Origin: Flaccisagitta enflata
Lineage: Eukaryota > Chaetognatha > Sagittoidea > Aphragmophora
Length of the DNA: 64,000 bases
Reading direction: 5' to 3'
Assembly: GCA_965153355.1 (NCBI GenBank)
Contig: OZ231127.1
Coordinates: forward strand, 82,212,001-82,276,000
Shown here: one piece after another, positions 29,364 through 41,850 of the stretch
Position numbering within the stretch: the first letter of the stretch is position 1
How the letters are laid out: each line of letters starts with the position of its first letter
The notes under the pieces: generated by a model
Told to the model about the DNA's origin: nothing
Databases searched by the model: none
The model's input: only the letters and a program-made list of their open reading frames with translations
Translations under genes and position numbers: made by a program

Positions 29364-29510
29364 ACAAGGCCGGATACACGGCCACCAGTTGCGGACGGGT
29401 GGGCAGGGGCGGAAATGCGCGTTTTCCCACTTTTCAACTCGAGCGTGACCGACCAACCGAACGACCGACGGACGGACAAAGCCTCTTATAGAGTTGCGTG
29501 CCCGCAACTA
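29364..29510 (+). mobile_element. Hairpin-ended repeat, A type with AGTTGCG stem
   Basis: 5' ACAA then stem GGCCG, loop, stem CGGCC; subterminal AGTTGCGGACGGGTGGGCAG; GACCGACC/GACGGACGG tract; CCTCTTATAGAG; 3' hairpin AGTTGCGTGCCCGCAACT. Compared with the 45064 copy, the C-to-T change in the 5' motif and left arm is matched by G-to-A in the right arm. Confidence 0.85.
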
Positions 29511-29883
29511 AAAAGTGGAACGGTGTTTCACTCTTAAGTGTTTCTAGAAAAGAAGGTATTTTCGATAGCAATATACGGATAATGGAATGGAAGATGAAAC
29601 AGCGAGAGAATGACATACAGTAAAAATGACACAGGTCGATCCAATGAAAATAATCGTCAGAATAAGAGATAGAGATGTGGACTTCCTTTACTAAGTGGTC
29701 GTGAGAGACAGACAGACATACAAACAGATAGGGTGGATAAGATTCTTCGCCCACCTCATTCTGGGGCGCTCGAGATACAGAGACAGACAGACAGACGGGT
29801 ATGTTGAAAAAAGATACGCAGAGTTTTATGCAGACAGTCAGGAAGACAGACAGAGAGACAAGTAAACTTGAGTCGATACTTAC
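29511..29883. other. Intron of the RabBD gene
   Basis: The sequence has CAGA/CTGT short repeats (29705-29860) and no second exon. One word near 29757 (CTCATTCTG) echoes the exon-4 donor region. Confidence 0.5.
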
Positions 29884-29966
29884 CTCATTCTTAGTCACGT
29901 GTTCGCCCCCGCATTTTGAGCAAAAGTGTTTTTTACAGTCGTGGCACTTAAGTGGCTTGGAAGCGC
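29884..29966 (-). CDS. RabBD gene, exon 4: zinc finger Cys pairs 2 and 3
   Basis: The acceptor is strong: a C-rich tract then CCATTCAG. Two bases complete a Gly codon with exon 3, then the exon reads ASKPLKCHDCKKHF, CSKCGGEHVTKNE, before GTAAGT, ending in phase 0. The spacing CxxC-x4-CxxC is that of the second and third Cys pairs in the FYVE-related zinc finger of rabphilin/Noc2. The family has a fourth pair (pattern W-x-C-x-x-C) shortly after. It is not in this exon. Confidence 0.88.
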
Positions 29967-30055
29967 CTGAATGGTTGGGGAGAAGGGGGGGGGGGAGGTG
30001 GAGGAGGGGGAGGAAGAGAATTAAGAGGCTGTTTCTACTCGTGACAATCGCGTTT

Positions 30056-30249
30056 TAAGTCGCGTACACGCGACTCTATAACCCACTCAGTCCGTCTGTC
30101 GGTCGGTCTTTCAGTCGGTCCGTTGGTTGGTCCATCACTCACAGTTTTTTTCTCGCTGTTTTACGTCATTCTAAGTCATATTAAGTGATTTTATATTTTG
30201 TCTTTTAGTCTTGACGACCGCACGCGACTTAGAGGTGTTGGCCTTGTTA
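30056..30249 (-). mobile_element. Hairpin-ended repeat, B type
   Basis: Minus strand: ACAAGGCCAACACCTCTAAG, TCGCGTGCGG, words of ATGACTTAGAATGACG, a GACCGACCGACAG tract, GGGTTATAGAG, hairpin AGTCGCGTGTACGCGACT. Confidence 0.75.
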
Positions 30250-30594
30250 ACGGGCCTCTCCGTCGCTTGCTACATTCGTTTACACGCACAGCTCACTCCG
30301 CTCACTTGCTCCGCAGCACTCTACTACCCTACGCTACGCACGCATCGCTCACTCGCTCCAATCACAGGCTCGCTCACTCACTTCGCTCACTCCCTCGTGG
30401 GACAGTTGAAATTCATAAATATGTGTTCACACTGAAAACGCATTTGACGGGAATAAACGCGTTTTTCGTCGTCACTAGAAACACGGCCTAAGTGGAGGCG
30501 GGGACGAGAGATAAAACATAAAAGAGGGAAAGTGCTCTCAGGTTCATCCTTGAAGGATTCAAGTCTATCCCGCAACAGCGTTTCCTTTTGTTTT

Positions 30595-30886
30595 TAGATG
30601 CGTCCTCGCATCTCTATAATAGGCTCTGTCGGTCGGTCGGTCGGTCGGTCGGTCGGTTGGTTAGTCGGGTAACGCATTCATTAAAAAAAGTTAATTCATG
30701 CATTTTTTCAACAGAAAAGTGGTCCTCACCCAATAAAAGAAGCATTCATCTACTAAATCATTCAATAAATAATTTATTCATTTATAAACGACATTCATTC
30801 ATAAAAAACATTCATTCCTAAAAAAACATTCATTCATAAAAAACATACATTCAAAGAGGATGCATCGTTGGCCTACTTGGCCTTGT
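30595..30886 (-). mobile_element. Hairpin-ended repeat, E type with AGATGCG stem
   Basis: Minus strand: ACAAGGCCAAGTAGGCCAAC, GATGCATCCTC, a run of AATGAATG words, (CCGA)n, CCTATTATAGAG, and hairpin AGATGCGAGGACGCATCT followed by AAAAA. Confidence 0.75.
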
Positions 30887-31540
30887 TTTTCCGTGAACGA
30901 GTTTGCAATATAAACTAGAAGTGGTGCGCGTGTTAACTAGTCAGTGAGGGTTCACAGGGCCCTCTTCCATTTATTTCAGTTTGGGTATAGTGAGGGATAT
31001 TGTTCCACTTTTCATACACTGAATTGTTCAAACTACAAATCGTCAAATGCACATGTATTGCCTCAATAGTCAACGACGTCCATGGGTTCATAGACCAAAA
31101 GGTTTCTACCATCTCGCAGATAAGGAAGAGTCACTAGACATTTGTTATATCAAAAAAGGGCGGTTTGAGAGAGTGTCTTTGTACACATGAATAAGTACAG
31201 TAGGACCCCGCCTCATCAGTCCCATTGGGACTGAAGATTTTTCACCTTTATCTCAGTATAACCTTTAAATAAAGGTGACATCAAATTAAAAACTATCGTT
31301 TTAGATCTTAAAATGTTAACCTTTATTGATGGGGAACCTTAAAAAGCGGGGCTGTTATTGCGGGGTTCCACTGTACTTCCCTAATAAATGTCTCGTATGT
31401 TTTACTCACGGTTCGTCTCGGGCTAATAGATGTTGTTAAAATCAGAAATCTCACAGAGAAACAAGCATCAATTTTGCGTTTCTTGAGGGAAACTAAATTC
31501 ATGACTAGCGGTGCCTTTCAAAAGTTAAAAGTGGCTTTTA
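30887..31540. other. Gene-free intronic stretch
   Basis: Unique-looking sequence in the intron between RabBD exons 3 and 4. No exon or named repeat is seen. Confidence 0.5.
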
Positions 31541-31566
31541 AGTGGAAAAGTTTTTTGTGAAGAAAG

Positions 31567-31599
31567 AGTGTGTGTGTGTGTGGGGGTGGGGGTGTGAGC

Positions 31600-31684
<85 letters not shown>

Positions 31685-31717
31685 TCTGTATGTGTGTGTG
31701 CGTGCGTGCGTGCGTGC

Positions 31718-31804
<87 letters not shown>

Positions 31805-31880
31805 CGTGCGTGTGTGTGTGTGTGCGTGCGTGTGTGTGTGAGTGTGCGTGCGTGCGTGTGTGTGTTTGTGTGCGTGTGTT
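31567..31880. repeat. (TG)n microsatellite
   Basis: TG/CG-interrupted dinucleotide tract just downstream (minus sense) of RabBD exon 3. Confidence 0.95.
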
Positions 31881-31900
31881 CGCAAAAAAACTATGCCTAC

Positions 31901-31994
31901 CAAGTATCTTGAAGATTTCTCCACACAGTAGACATTGCGTAGTACCATTGCCCGTAGCTGACTCTTTGAGGCGCTCCAGCCTGCGGACATAGTG

Positions 31995-31995
<1 letters not shown>
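31901..31995 (-). CDS. RabBD gene, exon 3: second half of RabBD helix and first Cys pair
   Basis: The acceptor is a CT microsatellite ending TCTCAG (to 31996). T completes the split Ser codon AGT with exon 2. The exon reads HYVRRLERLKESATGNG, TTQCLLCGEIFKIL and ends G before GTAGGC in phase 1. The rabphilin/Noc2 family has a basic helix of the form RxxRLxRL, then GNG, then CxLCG. With this acceptor the distance from the family's RI to GNG is exactly 20 residues, as in Noc2. A nearer AG (31981) would make it two residues short in phase. Confidence 0.9.
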
Positions 31996-32000
<5 letters not shown>

Positions 32001-32038
<38 letters not shown>

Positions 32039-32253
32039 AGAGAAAGAGAAAGAGAAAGAGAAAGAGAGAGAGAGAGAAACACGGAAAGAATGAGGTCAAA
32101 AGGAATAAGTCTCAAGTCTGAAGCAATCTTCTTTTTTTTCTCAGACCATTTTTCTTGATTAAAGAAAAAAAGGGTGAAAATACTCTTTGCAATACGTAAA
32201 CCGATCGGAATACCTGTACGCGTCACGAATTACTTTGCAAGAATGTAGACTAT

Positions 32254-32310
<57 letters not shown>
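32001..32310. repeat. (GA)n tracts
   Basis: GA/GAAAGA at 32001-32080 supplies the polypyrimidine tract of RabBD exon 3 on the minus strand. A second GA tract is at 32256-32310. Confidence 0.9.
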
Positions 32311-32313
<3 letters not shown>

Positions 32314-32609
32314 CAGAGACAGACAGACACAGAACTAAAACAGCGACGGAAGCCATTAAGCGGCCGCACAAAGCGCTCATTACCCATACACAAACGCCAA
32401 TGCAGTCGCCACACGCATTTACACACACAGAGGCACACACAGACACTTTCTCCCCCACACACAAAAACGCCGTCAGTGACAAACACGTAAAGAAGCAATC
32501 GAAGAAAGAGGTAAACAAGAAAGATGAGAAAGACAAGCACATGTGTCAGAAGAGAAGGACGATGGGACAATTAAGCTAAGTGTGTGAGCTAACGCAAAAC
32601 CGTTAGTGG

Positions 32610-32861
32610 AAAAGGCCGGATACACAACGTTCTTGGTGGCGTGTGGGTGGACATGGACAGGGGCAGTGACGTGGGTGGGCAGGAGCATTGAAGAACTTTT
32701 TAGAAACTTTTGAGAAAACGTCAAAAATGTGACCAATGGATGCTCCAACAGATCGACGATGGACAAACGAACAGACTAACAGACAGAACCCACTGAGAAT
32801 GGGCGAACCGACCAATAGACCGTCCGAAAATAGTTCGTAGAGTCTTGTAGCGCGCAACTAC
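32610..32861 (+). mobile_element. Decayed hairpin-ended repeat
   Basis: It has AAGGCCGGATACACAAC, a GGACAGGGGCAGTGACG block, ACCGACCAATAGACCG words, and AGAGTCTTGTAGCGCGCAAC at the end. The hairpin arms no longer match. Confidence 0.5.
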
Positions 32862-33174
32862 AAAAAAAAAGGCCAACATCAGCAATAACAAAAGAATAAC
32901 GAAGAACAGACTCTATAAAGTAGGTTCATCCGTTGGTTGGTCGCATTTGCATTTGTGCTTTTCTGCGATCTTTTGCATATTCAACGTTCTCATGATCTCA
33001 CGTTTTCAGCCAAGTTAGATATAACGTGGAAGCACGAGACATTGGTCATTTGCAACTTAAGACACGAGCAACGCGTCTTCGGCTACATGATTCCAGAGAA
33101 AACGAATAGGAGGCCCGTTGGGATTTAAATGGCCGTAATCATTGGTGTTTTTTCCTCTCTTTCTCGTGTAGTTA

Positions 33175-33385
33175 TGAGATGCGGACATGCAACTCTATAA
33201 AAGGGTTTGTTTATACGTCCGTCCGTTGGTCTGTCCATGATGATTAAGTCAAAAAGTGTGAAAACGCGCACTTATGATGCTGCAGTCATGATTGTATGTG
33301 GGTGAACATGGGGTGGGAGTTGTATCATACTTGTATGCCCCTGACTACCTGTCCGCAACGACAGTGTGACCCAGCGTCACTTGAT
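33175..33385 (-). mobile_element. Decayed hairpin-ended repeat, D type
   Basis: Minus strand: AAGTGACGCTGGGTCACAC (GTGAC/GTCAC stem), TCGTTGCGGACAGGTAG, GGACAGACCAACGGACGG, TTTTATAGAG, then TTGCATGTCCGCATC. Confidence 0.55.
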
Positions 33386-33464
33386 TCCCTTTTTTGTGGT
33401 TGTGTTATGACTTATGAGTTATGATCGTGATGTTCTCCTTTTACTTGGTGCACACAGAAACTTG

Positions 33465-33740
33465 TTTTTGCCATTCTTTTGCCCATCCATCCGAATGATC
33501 ATCATTATGTTCATTTGAACGTCCGTCGTTCCATCCGTCCGTTTGTTTCGCAAGCACATTTTGACGCTTTTAAAGTGTGGCAGTATCGGTAACCTGATCC
33601 GGTTTTTGCCATTCTTTTGTCCGTCCATCAGAATGATCATCGTTATGTCCATTTGGACGTCCGTCGTTCCATCCGTCCGTTTGTTTCGCAAGCACATTTT
33701 GACGCTTTTAAAGCGTGGCAGTATCGGTAACCTGATCCAA
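33465..33740. repeat. Tandem duplication, about 138-bp unit
   Basis: Two near-identical units start GTTTTTGCCATTCTTTTG (33465 and 33601) and end GGTAACCTGATCC. The second runs up to the donor of RabBD exon 2. Confidence 0.9.
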
Positions 33741-33770
33741 TTTGTGTATTACTTTTCCCATTACGTATAC

Positions 33771-33935
33771 CTAATACGGTTTTCCTCGTCTTTTTCCAAA
33801 TTTTCGGCTCTCCTGACGACGGCGACGATGGCCTCTTGTTCGCCTTCATCAAGCGGACGACCAGCGCCTCTCGCAGCGACAGTCAACCTCAAATTCCGAC
33901 GACGATGAGATTGAAGGGACCAACCAGAACGCATT
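33771..33935 (-). CDS. RabBD gene, exon 2: GWS core and long helix
   Basis: The acceptor is CTCTCCTCCACAG (to 33936). A completes Lys AAA with exon 1, then MRSGWSLQSHRRRNL, a basic linker, DEGEQEAIVAVVRRAENLEK, DEENRI, and AG before GTATAC (phase 2). In rabphilin/Noc2 the order is LALRAK-L-x-TGWS-(V)H-x-basic-(LS)xxE-x-E-x-I-xx-V-I-x-RAE-xx-E, ending with a helix that contacts Rab switch regions. All elements are found here in order. Length is 165 bp and both phases fit. Confidence 0.92.
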
Positions 33936-33971
33936 CTGTGGAGGAGAGGGAGGTGAAGGAGATGAAGAGGA

Positions 33972-34067
33972 AGAGGAAGAAGAAGAAGAAGAAGAAGAAG
34001 ATGAAGATGAAGAGAAGGAGGTGAAAAAGATGAAGAGGAAGAGGAAGAAGAACAAGAAGAAGAAGAA

Positions 34068-34114
<47 letters not shown>

Positions 34115-34935
34115 AAAGAAGAAGGAAGAAGAAGGAAGAAAGAAGAAGGAAGGGAAAGAAGAAAAGAAGAAAAGACGAAGAAAAGAACAAGAAGAAAGAA
34201 GAAGAAAGAAGAAGAAGAAGAACAACAACAACAACAAGAGAAGAAGAAGAAAAAGAAGAAGAAGAAGAAGAAGAAGAAGAAGAGAAAGAAGAAGAAGAAG
34301 AAGAAGAAAGAAAGATAGAGAGATAGAGAGAGAAAGAGAAGGAGAGTGAAGAAATGAAGAGGAAGAGGAAGAAGAAGAAAGGAAAGAAGAAGAAGAAGAA
34401 GAAGAAGAAGAAGAAGGAAGAAAGAAGAAGAAGGGAAGAAGAGAAGAAAAGAAAAGAAGAGAAAGAACAAGAAGAAAAGAAAGAAAGAAAAGAAGAAGAA
34501 GAACAACAACAACAACAACAAGAGAGAAGAAGAAGAAGAAGAAGAAGAAGAAGAAGAAGAAGAAGAAGAAGAAGATGAAGAGAAGGAGGTGAAAGAAATG
34601 AAGGAAAGAGGAAGAAAGAAGAAAGAAGAGGAAGAGAAGAAGAAGAAAGAGAAAAAGAGAAGAAAGAAAGAGAAGAAAGAAAGAGAGAAAGAGAAGAAGA
34701 ACAAGAAGGAAGAACAACAACAACAAGAGAGAAGAAGAGAAGAAGAAGAAGAAGAAGAAGAAGAAGAAGAAGAAGAAGAAGAAGAAAGTCAACAACAACA
34801 ACAACAACAATATATAACAACAACAACAACAACAACAAGCAAGAAACATCAACAACAACAACAGCAACAACAGCAACAACAACAACAGCAACAACAACAG
34901 CAACAGCAATAACAACAACAACAACAACAACAGCA
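33972..34935. repeat. Homopurine (GAA)n tract followed by (CAA)n
   Basis: 33972-34790 is almost pure purine: GAA units with AGG, GAAA and CAACAA interruptions, organised as three or four loose blocks of about 200 bp each beginning near GATGAAGAGGAAGAGG. 34793-34935 is CAA. On the gene's sense strand the tract reads TTC. It lies in the intron between RabBD exons 1 and 2. Long Ser/Phe frames are artefacts of it. Confidence 0.95.
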
Positions 34936-35039
34936 ACAAGAAGTGTCAGTAAAATAGGAATAGAAATGGAAAGAAAACATCGCATACAGACTCAGAGAGC
35001 GGCTGCATATATGAATGAATTTATGATTAATAATCTCAC

Positions 35040-35434
35040 TTTGCTCTGAGGGCGAGATTTCTGTCATCTGGGCAAACCCAAGGATTCGCCTTTTCGTCTT
35101 CTTTGGAGTTCCGATTTCTCCGATCCTTCGAGCTCGAAGTCTCAACATCTCCGTCGACAACTCCATGATGATCATCTTCGCCTCCGCCGCCAACAACGCC
35201 GTCGACGGCGACGCCGTTGTCTTTGCGACTTCCGCCGCCAACGACCAACTCATCGACGAAGCTGCTATTCCGCGTCAACGGAGGATCCGAGTCGACGCTG
35301 CAACGGCCCGTCGGGGAAGAGGAATCGCGTCCTCCTCCGCCTCCGAGGCTGATACCGGAATTGCGCGTCGGCGACCGAGAATCGGAAGCACCGGAAATGA
35401 CGGAAGAACGAGGCGAACTCAACCGCCCAAACAT
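35040..35434 (-). CDS. RabBD gene, exon 1: Ser/Gly-rich start and RabBD beginning
   Basis: The exon begins exactly at ATG 35434 after a CT microsatellite and ATCTTCAG, so either 5' UTR is spliced on or an earlier exon exists. It reads MFGRLSSPRSS, a Ser/Gly/Asp-rich disordered stretch of about 100 residues, then NPWVCPDDRNLALRA and AA before GTGAGA (phase 2). WVCP-(N/D)-DR-x-LALRAK is the N-terminal signature of Noc2 (RPH3AL) and rabphilin. In Noc2 it follows within about 12 residues of the start; here a longer leader precedes it. The RabBD of this family binds GTP-loaded Rab3/Rab27 on secretory vesicles. Confidence 0.88.
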
Positions 35435-35438
35435 CTGA

Positions 35439-35462
35439 AGATGAGAGAGAGAGAGAGAGAGA

Positions 35463-35519
<57 letters not shown>

Positions 35520-35520
35520 T
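35439..35520. repeat. (GA)n microsatellite
   Basis: On the minus strand this CT tract abuts the acceptor of RabBD exon 1 and acts as its polypyrimidine tract. Confidence 0.9.
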
Positions 35521-35579
35521 GAAAGTGAGTGAGAGTGAGAGCGAGAGAGAGGGGCACAGTTCGATGGGAGTAAAGACAA

Positions 35580-36559
35580 CCTAGACTGGAGGTTAGATTT
35601 TAAGTATCATAATTTTTTCTGATTTATTGTGAGCAGCAAATATTTGTAAGAATTTGTAGCAAGAAGATTTGAGATTTATATCAATCAAAAATTGTTTTAT
35701 CGCTTGAGTATGATTGCTTTTCTCTTAATCTTTGATGAACATTTTACAAAGAAAATAAAATCAAAATTCTCAAAATCTATCCTCCAGTCAAGGTCGTCTT
35801 TGCTCTCATCGTACTGTACGTGGTACTGATTTAGAGTAACGTGCAGCGCCGCTACTCAAAAGACAATGGGATGCGTTGGAAAAAGGAGGAAAGAGCAAGG
35901 TATGATAACTTTTAAGTATTGTATGTAAATGTACAGGTCGAAGAACAAGAGCGGACAAAGTAGTGGGATAGATAGCAATTTTAGTCATTTTGGCGTTAGA
36001 AACCCTAATTTGCATAATGTAGTGGTCCGACACCAGCTTTCAAAGGAGCAAAACTAGGGACAAAAAAAGCCAACAAGAATTGAGAGTAAGAATCTTGATT
36101 TTTTGTGTCAAACACACGAGACAAAATATTCATTTTTGCATGCAATACACTAATCAACAATGTTGAACATTACTCATTCCTCCATCTATTATGTTGAAAT
36201 AATGTTTAATTTTCCGTCGAAACTGTCTTAGGGCGGAATCACATCTGCCGTTTCTCTTAGAATCGTCTAAAAGGAGTAAGGTTCCTGATGGGCAGAGCTT
36301 GTAGGCCGTTGCGCCCCTCCGCAAAGAACAAACGCGGAGTTACAGTTGCAAACTACAGACTGTAGAGTATTATTTTGGCAGATGATTTGTGTAAGGTGTT
36401 GGCAGATGATTTGAGTAAGGTGTTGGCAGATGATTTGTGTAAGGTGTTGGCTTTGTTATTGGTGTGGCCGGCTGTCCAACCAAGATATACTTCGAGTATA
36501 CAGTGCCAATGGCGAAAGCTTTTTTTTTCTTCTTTCTTTCTTATTTTCTTCCTTCTTTT
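35580..36559. other. Region between the two divergent genes, left part
   Basis: I see no exon. 36370-36450 holds three tandem copies of a GGCAGATGATTTGWGTAAGGTGTT unit (about 24 bp). A promoter for the RabBD gene would be expected in 35.5-41 kb, but I cannot point to one. Confidence 0.5.
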
Positions 36560-36785
36560 TAAGATGCGTCCACGCATCTCTATAAGAGGCTTTGTCCGTC
36601 CGTTGGTCCGTTAGTACGTTGGTCGGTCACACTCGAGTTGTCACGCTCAAGTTGAAAACGAACGCAAAGTCGATTTCATTATTTTAGGTTCTGATTTAGG
36701 GCTGATGCAGTTGTTGGAGGGAGAGAGAGATCATTTATAAGCTAAGCAGCATGTGGACGCATCATTGTACCCCCGGGGTACTTGT
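36560..36785 (-). mobile_element. Hairpin-ended repeat, E type with GTACCCC 5' stem
   Basis: Minus strand: ACAA, then GTACCCC / GGGGTAC perfect 5' hairpin, AATGATGCGTCCACATG, later GACCAACGTACTAACGGACC, CCTCTTATAGAG, and 3' hairpin AGATGCGTGGACGCATCT followed by TAAAA. Confidence 0.8.
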
Positions 36786-36889
36786 TTCTATTTATGGAGG
36801 TCATGAGTCTTGAGGAATACAAAGACAGTGCGATAAGTAATGATATGCTCGGCTGTGCATGATCAAATCAACATTGCATATTCCTGACT

Positions 36890-36962
36890 TTCTTTCTTTT
36901 CTCTTTCTTGCTTTCTTACTTTCTTTCTTTCTTTCTTTCTCTTTTTCTCTCTCTCGCTCTCT

Positions 36963-37057
<95 letters not shown>

Positions 37058-37062
37058 TGTTT
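36890..37062. repeat. (CTTT)n and (CT)n microsatellite
   Basis: CTTT words pass into a pure CT tract (36970-37052). Confidence 0.95.
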
Positions 37063-37091
37063 CGCTCACTCAAAAATAAATTGAGCCGTTT

Positions 37092-37262
37092 TTAGTCGCG
37101 TGCACGCGACTCTATGACCCGCTCTGTCCGTCTGTCAATCCGTCGGTCCGTTTATCTGTTAAGCCTAACTTTTTTTGTCATTTTACGTCATCTTAAGTCA
37201 TCCTAAGTAATTTTAAGTGATGATATATAATTTCAAGACAATACATTTAATCTTTTAGTCTT
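37092..37262 (-). mobile_element. Hairpin-ended repeat, B type, 5' truncated
   Basis: Minus strand 3' end: GAC words, GCGGGTCATAGAG and hairpin AGTCGCGTGCACGCGACT followed by AAAAA. ATGACTTAAGATGACG words precede it. The ACAAGG end is missing. Confidence 0.65.
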
Positions 37263-39050
37263 ATGGTCTTTCCTACCTTTGTTATTCATTGAATATCTGA
37301 AAATTCGCGTTGTTGAAAAAAGACTTATATATTATCAACTTATATAGGACACTTATACAAAATAAAACTGATAATATCCATCAACAAAACTGACAGACAA
37401 GAATGCTTGGGATTGCTCACTCGTCCTCTTTACTGTTTCTTCCATCAACTAGGAAAAGTTGCAAAAACAGATGCGTCAACCGATGAAGTAGGTACTGATG
37501 AGGCGTAACAGACGGACGCTTTGGACATACGGATTACGGATGGACAGGCCGAACTACTTCGGGTTCGATTGTACCATCGACATGGAAAACACGGAGGAGA
37601 CAACGGATGATTTGACTTGACAACTGTGAATGCAGCAAAGAACCATTAGACAGACAATTTTTGTTGCTCTTTGTCTAGTAAATCTCGTTATCATTTAAAA
37701 AAAAAAAAAACATTTTTTAGGCTTGTTTTACAATAAGTGAACCGTGAACTCATTAAGATGACTTAAAAATGTATAGAAATGAAGAAAAAAAATGTATTTA
37801 CTGCTGCACTTGACAAGGACGAAATGGCGAATTGTGAATGAGTTTCCATTTTGCGAAATGAGCTACTCGAGACGCATCAGATACCGTCAACGACAAACAG
37901 AGGAAAAACAAGAAATGAGATATCATCAAAGTCAACGACCTTAGCAAAATCAACGCAGGAGATATCCACAACAACATCAACGCATGACCCATGAGTTACC
38001 AACAACAGCAGATATCAACGACAACGATACCAACAACATTCACGCTACAGTTCACAACTCATGACAGACAGCAACATCAACATGTCATGACTAACAATGT
38101 CATAAAGAAACAGGATCGTATCAGAAATCCACTACTTTACATTACAATTCACAATTACTAATGATATCTATAGCTATATAAAATTCATATAGTAACAAAA
38201 AAATATCAGGTTTCATAAACTCAGGTAAAAAAGTTCTATTGTGTAAAGTTAGATTACCAACAATCCCAACTACAATGACTGGCCAATTCAAATTGATTAG
38301 ATTCTGGGTCCAACCAGTAAAAGGAAATAAATATAAGCATCAGCAGTCAAACATTCACCTATTTAAAACGACCATCAAATCACAAATGTAATATTACCAA
38401 TACAATACCAAAGCACAAAACCTCCGAAGAGCTCCATTGATGTCTCGGCCAAAAAGACGATTACCCAAAATCCAACAGAGTCCAAATCAAGAGGTGCCAC
38501 TCTGATAACACCATCAATTGTCCTACCTTATTTTGAGACAATTGTCCTTAAAGGCGGGAATTACAGGGCCTAACTTAGAGAATAAAAACACCGTCACATT
38601 AGAACCTACATCAGAGTGCGTCAGCATCTAAAAAAGTTGAGAGACAAACAAAATGAATTGGTATAACTGACCAGCTGTTGTCCTCAAGATTCTACTGTCG
38701 CTGTTCTGGGTTGAAAAACGATAAAAATCTTGGCTAACATAGCGACGGACAGATAAACCAGAAAAGTATGACATTATTCTTTCTTACACAAACAAAAAAG
38801 CTTTTAAACTTCGATCTTCAACATTGATTATTAATAAGAGAGTGCCATCAGAAGAATTTATTTTAACCTTTACATTTCAGGGTCAGTGACAGCCAAGTCA
38901 GAAGTAACAGTTAAGTGAAGTGACAATTAAAATGTAACAAAAGTGGAAACATAATAAATAACGCTTTGTTGACGTAGCTGATATAGACCCTCGTGTGATT
39001 CATGCTATAACAATATATAACCTTAACTTAATATGTATATATATATTGTG
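37263..39050. other. Gene-free stretch
   Basis: AT-rich sequence with CAACA words (37930-38100). No exon, RNA gene or clear repeat family is supported. Confidence 0.5.
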
Positions 39051-39079
39051 TAACAACTATAACATTATATGCTGCTTAT

Positions 39080-39620
39080 AAAATATAACAACAATAAAAA
39101 TAAATAACCAACAACGACAATAACAACAACAACAATAACAGCAGCAACAACAACCAACAGCAACCAACAGCATATAGCCACCAATAGCAAAAAGTAGCGA
39201 CGTCATGGACAATGCGGCGATAACAAGCTGCAACAAGCAAAAATAAAAAAATGCAAAAACAAAAAAAAAAAAACAAACAACCAAAAAACCGCAAGAACAA
39301 CAAAAAGAACAAAAATGACAAAAACAACAAAACAAAAGAACAAGAAACAAAAACAAAGAAAACAAATAATAACTAATAACAATAACAATAACAATATAAC
39401 AATAATAACAACATAACAACAACAACAGCAACCACAACATGCAACACAGCCACAGCGGCAACATCAGCAACAACAGCAACAACAGCAGCAGCAACAGCAA
39501 AAACAACAACAACCTTATGCTGCAGCAGCAGCAGCAACAACAACATAGCCAGCAGCAACAGCAGCAGCCAATGGCGGCAACGCACTTGCTGGCGATAGTA
39601 GCAGCAGCAACCAAAAATAT
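39080..39620. repeat. Impure (CAA)n / (CAG)n / (AAC)n tract
   Basis: Triplet-rich tract with interruptions. The plus-strand frame at 39439-39657 reads Asn/Gln/Ser runs and could mimic a transcription factor, but I see no flanking domain or splice context. Confidence 0.85.
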
Positions 39621-40038
39621 ATTAACAAAACTAAAACAACATCATGTATATATATAATAACCATAACATGTAATATAATATATGCTTAATATTATGTATA
39701 TAATAACAACATAACTAATATTATGCTGACAATAACAATCTTCTCTCTCTGTATAATAAATCAAATTATGACCATACAATATGTGAAAGTTAATTGTGTT
39801 AAGAAGTGAAGAATATATTCTTTATTTTAAAAGGATAAATATACCAGCTTTCATTAATTATTTCTCAGTTAACTCTAACTATCCTTATACTTTAACCAAT
39901 CTTCCTGTTTATCAATGATTACACATACTATAAATATGAGATTGGACAGTATACAAATTTTAGTACACTGAAATATCTTTAAGTAATCAAGATTACTAAT
40001 GTACTGGTGGAAGTACTGACACTAGTACTGACACTAGC

Positions 40039-40040
<2 letters not shown>
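39621..40040. other. Gene-free AT-rich stretch
   Basis: No signal beyond AT richness and short TATATA words near 39645. Confidence 0.5.
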
Positions 40041-41308
<1,268 letters not shown>

Positions 41309-41372
41309 ATTTGGTGGCAGGATGGCTGCCCCTGATTCCCAATGGGGAGTCGAGTTGTGGGATAAATACGAG
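41309..41372 (+). CDS. CIP4/TOCA-like gene, exon 1 (start codon)
   Basis: The acceptor TTTTGTCGCAG ends at 41308, followed by 13 nt of 5' UTR and ATG at 41322, giving MAAPDSQWGVELWDKYE before GTACGA, phase 0. CIP4/TOCA family F-BAR proteins start WGxELWDQFE, so the start is clear. An upstream non-coding exon must exist. Confidence 0.9.
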
Positions 41373-41625
41373 GTACGAAACTTTGTAGAGATATTTGCAT
41401 CATAAAAAAAGTCTCAATGTATGTGTCCCTAGGCCTATCCACTTAGTCCATATATTTGATTTCTGGAGAAAAACTTTGCTACCTTGGCCAAAACGATCTT
41501 AACTCTCCATCATTCCTGATTTGAGTCATTGTATAAGTATTGTCATTCACTCCTTCATTCATCTTTTCACTAAATCATTCATATATTGAATTATTGATTG
41601 GTTCGTTCATCTTTTCCATTATCAG

Positions 41626-41757
41626 GATGTGTTCAAGCACGTGAATGAAAAGAGCGTTGACTTTATTGGCACACTGCGGACGTTTTTCCGAGAGTGGACA
41701 AATATCGAAGTCAGTTACGCCAAATCCATCAAGAAACTCGTGGAACGTTTTGACCCG
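41626..41757 (+). CDS. CIP4/TOCA-like gene, exon 2 (F-BAR, FCH part)
   Basis: 44 codons, phase 0 to 0. Reads DVFKHVNEKSVDFIGTLRTF, FREWTNIEVSYAKSIKKLVE, RFDP before GTGAGT. This is the FCH helix pattern (ERxxxE-x-EYAKxLRKL). The intron starts with an (ATTC)n microsatellite only five bases after the donor. Confidence 0.95.
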
Positions 41758-41760
41758 GTG

Positions 41761-41850
41761 AGTCATTCATTCATTCATTCATTCATTCATTCATTCATTC
41801 ATTCATTCATTCATTCATTCATTCATTCATTCATTTATTTATTCTTTCAT
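41761..41850. repeat. (ATTC)n microsatellite
   Basis: It directly follows the exon-2 donor. Confidence 0.95.

Noticed and set aside
32195-32250. Minus-strand VIRDAY segment with possible splice sites as a RabBD exon
   Set aside because: Phase would fit, but exon 2 joined directly to exon 3 gives the exact family spacing, and adding this piece would break the alignment.
33849-34985. Long Ser/Phe-rich frames on the minus strand
   Set aside because: All three frames are open because the tract is pure pyrimidine; no coding signal. Only the last part, read from 33935, is RabBD exon 2.
39439-39657. Gln/Asn-rich plus-strand frame resembling a transcription factor
   Set aside because: It lies wholly in an impure CAA/CAG tract with no folded domain or splice context.
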